DNA from: Anseranas semipalmata
Lineage: Eukaryota; Chordata; Aves; Anseriformes; Anseranatidae
DNA: 64,000 nt
Reading direction: 5' to 3'
Assembly (NCBI GenBank): GCA_013399115.1
Contig: VXAA01001238.1
Location: 62,001-126,000, forward strand
Shown in pieces: positions 48,101 to 58,900 of the stretch. The position numbers and the translations under genes are program-made. Numbering within the stretch: the first letter of the stretch is position 1; the number at the start of each line of letters is the position of its first letter. Below the pieces are notes generated by a model that searched no databases, was not told where the DNA came from, and saw only the letters and a list, made by a program, of their open reading frames with translations.

Positions 48101-49590
48101 TAGCTAGGTCCTGCTCTTTTTTTATGTGTGTGGCTGGATGTTCTATGAAATGGAGATTGATGGAGGTGTACAGATAGCCTTCGGAAATACGGATCACTGC
48201 TAGCTGAGAACAAAGAATGGGCTAATGAAAGTTGCACTGACTGTGTGATTCATGGCTGAGCCTGTTTTCATAGCAGTGGTGGTTCTTGAAGATGATCTGA
48301 AGTTTCTCAGACGGCAAATGTGGTTTTTGACCTTTGGGCCTTTCTTGTTAAGATAAATCAAGTATAGTAAATGTACACTGTAAAGCTGCAGTAGTTTTTT
48401 CAGTAGTGCTGTTTTCCACTAAAAAACTTTGCGCAACTGTAAGAAGTGTCAATTACAATCAAGTATTTTTCCCTTTTTTTAAATCATTAGCTATTCATGA
48501 CTGCTTGTGGTTTGCAGGCCAAGTTTAAAAAAAAAAAACAACAAACTGTTAAAAAATATAATAATAAAAGAAAAAATCCTTCCAGAAGGAAGAATACTTC
48601 CAGGATGAAACCAAAAAGTGTTTACAATTCTGCAGCATCCTTTTGAACTGGATGGGGGCTGACATCACTTCTGCTTGTCTAATTCCCTGAAATACTGTAG
48701 CAGGACAATTCAACTCTTGAGGATATTTAGAAAGTCTGTAGCAAAGTTTTTAAACCTTTGTTCCGTTCTGTAGAGTCCAGAGACTCTTCTCAGCAAACCT
48801 GTTACCTTTTCTGCAGCACTCTGGTTTTGGTTTCATCAATTGGGAAATCATTTCTGTAACAGAATACTAAATGGGCTTTATGTTCATAACTACGTGGTCT
48901 CTTTCCCTGATAGAAGAACAATATTTCTGAAGTAAATTGGACAGCATCTTAGTTGCATTTTTTATTGCACATGTTGGAACCACTGTTAAATACTTAGTAA
49001 TGAGGCTGACACACAGAATTTTGTTTTAAGTGTGTGATTATTGTAGGTGTCTGCTTTGCATTATTAATATGATTTCCACTCAGAACAGACACGTGCTGGT
49101 CCTGTTCTTCCTACCCTCCAAAATTGCTTCCTATATGTATTTGTTTTTTTAACAGATAAATTCAAACTTTTTAATGCTTTTTGGCAATGAAGGCCTTTGC
49201 CTGAGACACTGTCTAACCTGCTACAATGATGTCACTTTGTAGATGAAGAGTGACATCTCTGACCAAACACTTACACTTAGAAGAAAACAGTAGAGATGGA
49301 GAGATACTGAACAAGTTGAAGAGAACAAGGGGAAGTAAACCATTTGGTGTGCTCATTTAGTGCTGAAAATATTTGCTTCCCAAATGGAGAAGTGATTATG
49401 AGTCATCAGTAGGTGAAAGACCATTAGCCTTTAATGATTTTAATTTTTCTTTCAAATGTTACACTTGCTTGTTATAGAACACAAGGAAGATAGAGACTGT
49501 GTATTTTCATGGTTGATTTCTGGCTATTACTGTTATAATTTGTATAATGCTGCTGTTTACCTGATCAAGTAGAAGATTTCTACTGATGCA
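45111..49590. other. Intergenic sequence between AHCY and ASIP
   Basis: Apart from the AT repeat nothing was recognised. A slightly GC-richer patch around 46950-47220 has overlapping ORFs of up to 102 codons without any recognisable domain. Confidence 0.45.
45859..45892. repeat. AT dinucleotide repeat
   Basis: Imperfect (AT)n with single interruptions (ATATATATATGAATATATAT and onward). Such tracts are length-variable. Confidence 0.85.
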
Positions 49591-49594
49591 AAGG

Positions 49595-49706
49595 GCCCTG
49601 AACTGGACCACTGGGTGGGCTATATATATGTAGTGGAAGGTGTCCCTGCCCATGGCATGGGGATTGGAACTAAATGGTCTTTAAGGGCCCAAACCATTCT
49701 ATGATA
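49595..49706 (+). mobile_element. CR1 LINE 3' end fragment, plus orientation
   Basis: GTGGAAGGTGTCCCTGCCCA, GGAACTAAATGGTCTTTAAG and AACCATTCTATGA appear in the order of a CR1 3' end. Only about 110 bases survive. Confidence 0.85.
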
Positions 49707-50339
49707 TTTTTGTCTTTTCATGTCTTTATCTGTATTAAATGAATGCCACATGTAAATTGTGTTACAACACTATTACAGCCATTTTAGGGCTCCCGTATTT
49801 CAGGCCAAGATTTCATCATCTCAGAGGATTTCCTATCATGTTACATGTGCATGTGTCATGCGGGAATTGTATTTTTTTCATTTTATTGAGAAATCTTGCA
49901 GAAATACCTAAAGCCTCCTTTTTCTTCTGGGAGAGGGACTTAGCCGTATGTTGGCCATCGGTATATCATTTGAGAAGTCTGCCAATAAAATCTTTGTATT
50001 ACCTCAGAAAGTAATCTGCAGGCACCACAAATTTAAGAAAGGCACTTTGAGAGTGATTAATTGCTCTTTTAGACAGCTTAGCATGTCCCTTTGGCCTTGT
50101 GCTGCTGCTCCAGATGGGGACAGTCTCCTATGGGTCCCATGTCACATCTGTCAACCTTGAGTGGCTGTCTCTGGTACCCTAATGTGTCAAAGATGGCACT
50201 GGGCACTTATACTGCTGAACAGCTCCTTTTGTGAAAGTCTGTTATCGAGATGTGTGTGTGGAGGGCGCAAACGCTCACATCCCTCTTCTTAGCTCCTTCA
50301 AATTGTAAGGACTCATAATGGCAGCGGCAATCACCACAC

Positions 50340-51850
50340 GTGACAAGCTGGGGATGTCAGGAGGGTCCTGAGCCCGGCCTTCTTGGCCGGGCTGTTGGCA
50401 CAAGAAGGACAGGTCAGGTGTGTGGCAGCAAGGAGGTGCAGGCATGGTGACCACTCTTCAGAAGGCCGTGCCCTCCACTTCTGTTCCTCCTGGACCCAGT
50501 AGGACTAACGCAGCCACCCAGTCGGAGCTCCAGGCACACCATGCCACCACCCAACCCTCAGGCTGTGCGGTGCGCCTGGCGCTATGGCCTGAGGTGGAGG
50601 GAGAGAGCAAGCACACCCCTGTGAGGTGCCCAGGTAGGTGAGCTGCTCTGCCTGGTGGCCCAGCTTCAGGAGGAGGTGGGGAGACTGAGAAGCATCTGGG
50701 AGTGCAAAAAGGTGATAGATCGATGGAGCAGTGTTCTGCCTGCTCTGGTATGCACATGCTAACCTGGCACGACCACTACTGAAGCAGGCCTGGCATACGA
50801 TCTGCATCATGATAAAGGCAGCAACTTGAGGGACACTGAGGAGTGGAAGCAAGTTGCTGCATGGAGCTGAAATAGGAGCCCCTGTCTGCCTGCTCAGTTT
50901 CCATTACTGAATAGGTTTGAAGCTTTGGGTGTGGCAGATGAGGGATGTGAAAAGAGGGAAGAGGAGACATCTATGCAAGTTCCTCTATGGTCATATCACT
51001 TGTAGCAAGTGCAGCATCAAAAACAGCACTGCGAAGAAGCCGTAGCAAGTTGTCATAGGTGACTCCTTCCTCAAGGGAACAGGGCTCCTATCTGTAGACC
51101 AGACCCTCTTCACAGAGAAGTTTGCTGCCTTTTGAATCAGGGTTGTTACCAGGAAGCTTTTGAGCATAATACAGCCTTTGGACTATTAGTCACTCCTCCT
51201 CTTTCAAGTGGGTATCAATGACATAGCTACAGGAAACCTGAAGTCTATCAGAAGATTTCAGGTCCCTGGGGAGACAACTAAAGGATTCTGGAGCGCAGAC
51301 AGTGTTTTCCTCAATCATCCTAGTAATGAGGAGAGAGAGGGAAAGAAACAGGCAAGCCTAGGTCATCAATGGCTGCCTCCAAGACTGCTGCCTCTGTCAG
51401 AACTTTGGGTTTTATAATCATGGAAGAGTCTTCGAGACAAGAGGGTCCGCTGGGACCTGATGGGATTCACCCCAGAATGCTGAAGGAGTTAGCGGATGTT
51501 ATAGCTGGACCCCTCTCAACAATTTACTACAGGTCGTGAGAATCTGGGGAGGTCCCTGCTGACTGGAAGCTGGCCAGTGTTATACCCATCTGCAAAAAGG
51601 GTATGAGAGAAGACCTGAGAAACTACAGACCTACTAGTCTAACCTCAGTCCCTGGAAAAGTTGTGGAGAAGGGTGGCCTGGGGGATATTGAAAGGCAGTT
51701 AAAGAGCAAAGCTGTTATCAGGTGTAGTCAACATGCGTTCATCAGGGAGAAGTCCTGCCTTAGTAAATTTGATCTATGATAAGGTCACTTGCTTGGTGGA
51801 TGAAGGGAAGGCAGTGGATGTAATCTTTCTGGATTTTCAGTAAGGCCTTT
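50340..51850 (+). mobile_element. Decayed CR1 LINE with ORF1 esterase and ORF2 reverse transcriptase parts
   Basis: The longest CR1 copy in the window. At 50640-50720 the plus strand reads EEVGRLRSIWECKKVIDRWS, like the helical part of CR1 ORF1. At 51050-51250 it reads VIGDSFLKGTG and later VGINDIATGNLKSIRR, matching the GDSLLRGT and VGTND blocks of the SGNH-type esterase of CR1 ORF1. From 51450 it reads the ORF2 reverse-transcriptase lead (GEVPADWKLASVIPICKKG, NYRPTSLTSVPGK). Stops and frameshifts break every part, and the region between the esterase and the reverse transcriptase is deleted. The 3' end is missing. Confidence 0.85.
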
Positions 51851-54104
51851 GAGTCCCTCACCCTTCTGGAGAAGGGTGAGGTGCTCACAGAGGGCCAGGA
51901 TTCAGCATGCCCCGCATGTGTGCCCACCTGTAACGCCCCTGGTCACGTTATTATGGCTAAGTTGCAAGTTGCTAACCGTAGCCTTTAGCAGTCTGGCGGA
52001 CTTCACTCATTGCCTCTGGTGGGGCGCCCATCAAATATGACATGGGACTGTCTCATCCATGTGGTTAGAAAAGCACACTGTCGGTGGTTAGGGCAGTTTG
52101 CATCTGATGCAGGAGTCAATTATTTCTTTGAAACTATTACGTGCACTACAAAAATTTAAGATTGTTTCCGTTTGGAAAGAAGTAGTTGTTGACTATGCAA
52201 TTTCACTTTTGGAAATTCTTTGTGACAGGTCTGTTCCAGGTGTTATAGTGGTAAAGGGATTTTGCAATGCAGTAAACACAGCAGGTCATTGCATGCCTTT
52301 CCTTCTGATCTGGAGATCGTTGTGTGGGGAAGGCTGTCCAGGAGAGCGGTATTTTGAAGCTCAGAAGTGGGGAAAAAAATGTGAAGTGCTTATGTGTTTG
52401 CTAGGGGAGTTTTTAACAGTTTTTAGCCCTGGTTCTGCAACTCACAGTCATAGTCCTCTTGAGTTAAATAGGGCATTGGGTGTGAACAAATGCTGAATTT
52501 GTCCATTTAATGTTTATAGAGTGAGTTCTGGCCATAGAATGGTCTAATTCGGCTTGAAAAGCTTTGATGAAAAATCTTATGATTTAGTACTTTTTGCATT
52601 GGCTTTAGATGTCATTTAAGGTCTACATTCATACATTATGTGACCAGAAGGTTGTACTATCTCACAAATAGTGTCTCCCACAGTACTTTGAGGAGCATAT
52701 TCTCCATAGGACTAACATGATGTAATTTTTGTCCCATAAAATAGAGCTCCTACAGAGTCAGCTTCGGGGACAGCACATACAAGTATTTCTTGGCTCCTCA
52801 CTTTGGTCGTAACACTTCATCTTAGTCTGCATATGTTTTATCATCTGTGTGCTGATGACATTTCCCTTAGGGCACTCTTACACTTACGAACAACTCCTTA
52901 GTATAAATATCTGTTCAAAGTGAATACAAGAAGCAAATAGTAGTTGTACATGTTTTACTGATTTCTGTATCCTATCAATACCTCAAGCAATGTGATCTTT
53001 AGCCAGAAAAGTAAAGTCACTAAGGCTAATAACAATTTCAGAGTACTTGATTATATATATTATTTGGTGTGATAGATGAATGGCAAAGAAAGCATAATCT
53101 TTCTAATCAATTCCAGTTACAAAAAAAAAAAAAGTCATCTTAATAAACAGAGTTGGTCAAAATGTACTACGTATAAATGCTATATTAAAAAGTACGTGCC
53201 TATGTATTTAAAACAAATGCGCTTGTTCTCATATGAAAGAAATCTTTCCTTTTCTTTTGTTGCATACATCCATGGTCCTGGACTTTGCTGGTTCAGTTTC
53301 CATGTCTCTAGCTCCTCACTGTGGGTCTCAGAACTTTCTGTTTCCTTAGCGGACAGCCAAGCTGGAGTGGGAGCTGCTGTCGAGACAACAGGACAAGCTG
53401 TTTGATTTCTGGCTCTCCTTCCTTCCATTTTCCTCCGCTGCTCCCCTCCACCCTGCTAAAATACAATTTTTGTGACCAGCTGGATGTTCTGATAAGACAA
53501 GGATATTGTTTCCGTGGTAGAAGTTGTTGTGTGATTACTGATATCATTGTAGTAGCAACTCAGGATGCTTTGCTATGAAAATTTTGAAACAACTTGTCAG
53601 GATCTGCAGCTTCCCTAGTAAAAGAAGGGGCCAAATTCTGTTTCCTAAGCCCATCATAATGTATTCCTTCTCATCCTCTTCTTACCACAGCTTATGGATT
53701 CCTGAGCCAGGATATCTGATTAAAAGAAATAGTTACGTACACTTGAAAGAATTCAAGGTTGCTCATATATGACAGCTGATATATTTTATAAAAGATTGGG
53801 AAACACAAGGACATCCTGTCATCATTTAGGCTCTTTCTTAGATTAATCTCTCTGTCAACTGTATCTCTCTCTAAGAAGGTGAACAGATGTTTCTGTCAAT
53901 ACCTGGCCTATGTTTAAAGCTCTGGGCTTTGGACTGATGTTAGGAGAAAAGTATGTCTGGCTCAAGCCACTTTAGAGAGTGTTTGCCATCTATATTGTCT
54001 TTGCCTGCCTGGAAGATTTTGTAGCCCCCAGCTGTGCTTAGAAATAAATCAGTAGAGAATTTTCCTCCAAATTAGACCTGCAGAGAGCATTAGAAAATTC
54101 AGGG

Positions 54105-54362
54105 GAACAGTTTTAAACTAAAAGAGGGTAGGTTTAGATTAGATGTTAGGAGGAATTTCTTTACTCAGGGGTGGTATGGCACTGGAACAGGTTGCCCAGA
54201 GAAGCTGTGGATGCCCCATCCCTGGAAGTGTTCAAGGCCAGGTTGGATGGGGCTTTGAGCAACCTGGTCTAGTGGAAGGTGTCCCTGCCTGTGGCAGGGA
54301 GGGTTGGAACTAGATAATCTTTAAGGTCCCTTCCAAACCTAGCTATTCTATGATTCTATGAA
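54105..54362 (+). mobile_element. CR1 LINE 3' end, plus orientation, with intact terminal repeat
   Basis: Typical CR1 order: TTAGATTAGATGTTAGGAGG, GAACAGGTTGCCCAGAGAAG, GATGCCCCATCCCTGGAAGT, GTGTCCCTGCCTGTGGCAGG, and the terminus CTATTCTATGATTCTATGAA. It is truncated to about 260 bases and fairly well preserved. Confidence 0.95.
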
Positions 54363-55354
54363 GAGTCTTCAATGTTGGGCACAGCTTCTAGGTCTGCTCT
54401 CTCGTTGCTCTCCTATGACCTGCCACCTGGTAGTCTAACCAAGGAGGGTTCTCCTACTATGTCATCTTGGATAACTCAAGGTTAAGGCAAAGAGCTTCAA
54501 GAACAAGAGGAAGATGTCTTGTTTCTAGCCACCTGTTTGCTGCTGCTGCCTTTAGCTTTATCCATACCTTCAAGGCTGTTTCTGAGCCTTCAAAGGTTGC
54601 TGTAGCATTAGATAATTTTCTCCTGTGGTCACTGGTTGCATGCAGCATGTGGAGATTGCCACCTAAATTCATGCCTGGGTAGCTGCTGGGAGTTGCCCAT
54701 AAAGGGAATGTATGTGTGGACTCACTCAAAAGAGAGATTGATTGCTTTTAATGGTTTTCTTCAAGATGTATATGTGGGCAACACATTCATTTTTTTTATC
54801 TTTCCTTCCTTCCTCAAAGTCCTGGTTACGTCCCTGCTTTTTGGACTCTAAATGAAGTGATATGCACTGTGTCTATGGAAGCAGGACTCCTTTCCTATGG
54901 ATATGGGTAGGGAAAAATCCTGACTTTTAACTCATGAGGCACAGGTACATGCATTCAGGGTTTGAATATGTGTAGATTATACATCTTGGAGGTACTGACT
55001 ATTAGTAGAATGACTAAAAACTCTGGAGGTGGATGTACTGATACTGATGCTTAGCTGGGGATGATCAAGAAATTGCCTTATTATTTTGGGTATATCTTTC
55101 TATGTAGAGTAACCTACATAGATTCTAGTCCTGATTTTTGCTGAATGTATGAGGAGGGAGTTGACCCTGAAACCTGCATTTTCAGCATTATGTTTTGGCT
55201 CTGTTCAAAGCTGGTGTTGTGCTGTCCTTGTGGGCAAACCCAAGCTCTGGTCCCTCACTGGATTAACCAGTTCTATTTCAGTGTAATCATTTGTGTGCTG
55301 TTAGTGCAGGTTTTGCAGTGCTGGTTAGACAATACTGAATTCTTCAGTTAACAA

Positions 55355-55455
55355 AAAAACCCTTCCAAAAAAAACCAAAAACAAACAAACAAAAAAAAAC
55401 AACCAACCAACAAACAAAAAAATCCCACCAGAAACCAACCACAAAAACCTAACCC
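55355..55455. repeat. A/C-rich low-complexity tract near the ASIP 3' end
   Basis: About 100 bases built of A-runs and AAAC/CCAA units. Read on the ASIP strand it is a T/G-rich tract starting about 285 bases after the stop codon, in or just beyond the 3' untranslated region. Confidence 0.8.
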
Positions 55456-55569
55456 CCCTCCCCTAAACAGCAAGAACCCAGAATTCTTCTTACATGCAGG
55501 TTAGTTTTGCTAAAAATGCTTGTTCAAAGTCAATCTCCCTGGCTGTCTGCTCCCTAAAAATTCATCTTG

Positions 55570-55575
55570 TTTATG
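55570..55575 (-). terminator. ASIP: Weak candidate ASIP polyadenylation signal (CATAAA)
   Basis: On the minus strand CATAAA, a minor variant hexamer, occurs about 165 bases after the ASIP stop, upstream of a T/G-rich tract. No canonical AATAAA was found nearby. An ATTAAA lies further on at 54747-54752. The true end is undecided. Confidence 0.25.
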
Positions 55576-55738
55576 ACAGCATTATCCTCATGAAGAAATC
55601 CACCATTGTCCATTGAAGGGGGGTGAATCCAACCCACTAGCTCCAAAGCTCTCTGATTGCTATGCACATTAGACAGTTTAACATATACATTTGAGAAGCT
55701 AATGAAAGACAGAAGCCTTAATGTGTTCCTGGTTTGGT

Positions 55739-55915
55739 TCAGCACTTTGGGTTTAACGTTAGACACTGGCAGATGGTCTGAAAAATTCGGCATTTGCACA
55801 AGGCACAGTAGTTACAACATGAATTCAAGTGTGGTTTGCAGGTTTTGAAGTTTGGCACACAGTCAGCTGCAGGTGTGGGCCTTGGTTTTGGAGGTTTCTT
55901 CAGTTCAGCTTTTTT
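55739..55915 (-). CDS. ASIP: ASIP third coding exon (residues 73-130), cysteine-rich domain
   Basis: The minus-strand acceptor TGTTCTTGTTGTAG precedes AAAAAAGCTG, and the stop TGA is at 55741-55739. It opens with KKAELKKPPKPRPTPAADC and ends with LTLNPKC. Cysteines fall at 91, 98, 105, 106, 109, 112, 114, 121, 123 and 130, the inhibitor-knot spacing of the agouti family. The receptor-contact loop between 114 and 121 is RIFQTI. Confidence 0.96.
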   Translation of the reverse strand, partial: KKAELKKPPKPRPTPAADCVPNFKTCKPHLNSCCNYCALCKCRIFQTICQCLTLNPKC

Positions 55916-58900
55916 CTACAACAAGAACATAAAAATTCACAGAAATGTAAAACAAGTATGAGTCAGAATAAAGGACAGATGTAAAGAAAATGAACTATGG
56001 GAACTTCTGGCTTGAGATTAGTAGGTGGTTGGTAACAGTGGGACCTATATTAGTAGCAATATAGAATTGATGTGGTGGGACTGGATCGTGGGAGATGCTG
56101 GCTTACTGCAACCTACCAAGCAAAATGATAAACTGCATGAGCCCCGTATTATGAGTAATTAGAAATGTGACTGGATAGAGCTTTGGAATATACTCAATAG
56201 AGAATGTGGCAGTAGCGAAGAAAGGGATGCAAGAATCTTCACAGATGATGACATTATTATAGGTAAAACAAGGTAAAAAGTTACCTTTGGATCCCCAAAC
56301 TTTTCAAGTGAAAGAGTGAAACCTGCCTGTCATTCTGTGGGGTTGGCATCCACTTTGTTTTATGCACTGTGAGGCTGAGGGTGGTGGTGGTGGTGATGAT
56401 GTGGCAGAACTCTGCCTTGCACTGTTTGTTTGTCAGTCCACTTTTGGAGCTCGGTAATCATTTGTTCATCAGATTTGTGCGTGGGAATCCTTAACTGCAA
56501 ACACAGGCGAGTGAGCTGAAAAACATCTAGCCTGTCTGAAGAGTGTTGCTACTCTCTGATTTGGAACGGAGGAAAACTTTGGCTTGGTCAGCGTGTGCCT
56601 GCGACCTGGGCAAGATCTCTGGAGCTTTCCAGCTACAGGTGCTCCAGGCAGTTTTTTAACTTTGAAAGTTTGCCAAAAGTTTCAGTTGTAAGGTAAAATG
56701 TTATGTGGTCTCTAAGTGCTTTAGGAGCTTTTAAGACCAAATACTTGAACAAAGTTTGATTGCAGGAATGTCCTGCTTTGAGCAGAAGGTGGAACAGTAT
56801 GACCTCCTGAGGCCTCTTTCAACGTGAGACATCCTGTGGATTTAGGAAATGTTTTGGAGAAGGCTGATCACACAAGACACCAATTAGAAAGAAAAGAAGG
56901 AGCTTTAGATGTTTCTGGTTGCAGCAATGACTGGTTTGGCTATAAATGGCTATCATGACAAACTAAAAATGAAGTAAAAACTCTGTTTTCTACTCTCCTA
57001 AAGTTTCCTTAAAAATATAGGAGTCGACCCCAGGTCATGGTTCACATTTGAGACCTAATGGTTACATGTTAAGGAAATCTATCAATCTGAATCTACTGAT
57101 TGAATAAAATTACTAGGTAATATTTTTCAAGCAAATACTAAATGCTTTGAGTGCCTCTACTTCATTTTTTTTGGCACCCGCAGTTAAAAATCAGCAGATA
57201 GTGATTTTATGCTCCTGGGCTGCAGAGCCTGGTGAGTTAACCCACACAGTGTGACAGGGAATGGTATCTTTTCTTGGCAGATATCTAAACAGCGTTGCAA
57301 ATACTTAAAGCAGTTCAAGACTAAGTTAGGTTTTGTATAAGAGCACTGTAAAACAAACCAAAACAAAAACCACCACCACCACCACCAAAACCCAATAACC
57401 TGAAACTAATCTAAGATCACACTTTTCTTTCCATCATTTATATTCTGCATCTGTTTCTAACGTAATACACTTCAAACTGTATGTAAGTTATTTAAATTAG
57501 GGAGTGACTGTAAAAGCTTCAGAGGAATGCACTGAGGAAAATTATAGAAGTAATAAACCATTCTAATTTGATGGTATTTTCTGAACAGCCACGTACCTTG
57601 GAAGATTTCTTGTTCTCTGCCTCTTTCCTGCTGACTTTCTGGGATCTTTTAGTTAAATCTTCAAAGAGAATAGCAAAACATAATATTAAATCAGTCTTAC
57701 AGCAAATATTATTTAATAGAGATGCTTGATACTATTTTTGTGCAAGAGAAGGCAGATAACCTGCATTGCTATCGCTTCGCTGCAGGTTTCCACAGCATTT
57801 ACACTAACATTGTTGAATTTCTCATGTTATCCTTTGACAAATATTAGCTTTATTATTATATCAGCTCTAAAATTATTTATTAGTATGTATTAACTCCATG
57901 ACTAAGACTTGTCTTGGGATTTAACACTACAAGACTTCTCTGTTAAAGTGTGAGAGACTTCCTGTCTCACTAATCACGGTATTTTCTATACCTTGATTAT
58001 CTGTGTGTGAGGCTTGTAATAAGTACAAGCTCCATTTAATGAATGACTGGCATAAAAAGATTTACATATGCCCACTGATGAATAGTGACTCTTTGTCTGT
58101 TCCAGAATTTGCTACCAAGATCTATTTGAACACTTAATAATTGCCAGAATTTGCAGATTTACACAATTAAGAATACACTGCTTGGTAGTTTCATTTATTA
58201 TCCTTACATTATTATAGAGTTAGGTTTACACATCTGTCTCTGAGAGACAACGGGAGGAAAAACTGTATTTCAGGCATAAAGAACTTCAGTCCACTCAATA
58301 GGAGTGTGGCTTAAATAAGCATTGCACCAACTGGTATTAGTGGTTTAGATCCAGTTCCAGCTGGCAAATTATGTTGGCTTTATTATGCTGCCCTTTGAAA
58401 CTTTCTGGTGGTAACTGAGATGCTTCTAAGTCATTTAATTCTACATTCATTTAATTTTCTATATTACAATTGCAATTTCACTGGAATGCTTTACTTATAA
58501 AGTTGTTTTCACAATGTCCAGTTAAAGGTGGTCATTAAGTTAAAGGAAATAATTAAACTGAGATTTATACATTTGTGTGACATAAATGGGTGTTAGTTTT
58601 TCCAGGAAATTCGGTAAAGAAAATGATGGCCAGCAGGCAGATGTGAGGGAAATATAGAAATGTTTTTTTTGATGGTTGAGTACTGTAGTCATCTCTTCCT
58701 TAGTTCCTTTGCACTGGGTAAAACACCTACTTTTCCCAACTGGCCAGTAATTTCATATTTCTCATGTTCTACTTATGATGTTTTCAACTGCTGCCCAATT
58801 GACCAGCTCCTTACAAATCTCATCTATGAAAATACAGGAAAATATAATACAGGCTTATGCAAATATTGGTAATACACACCTCTAACTTCTGTTCATGCAA

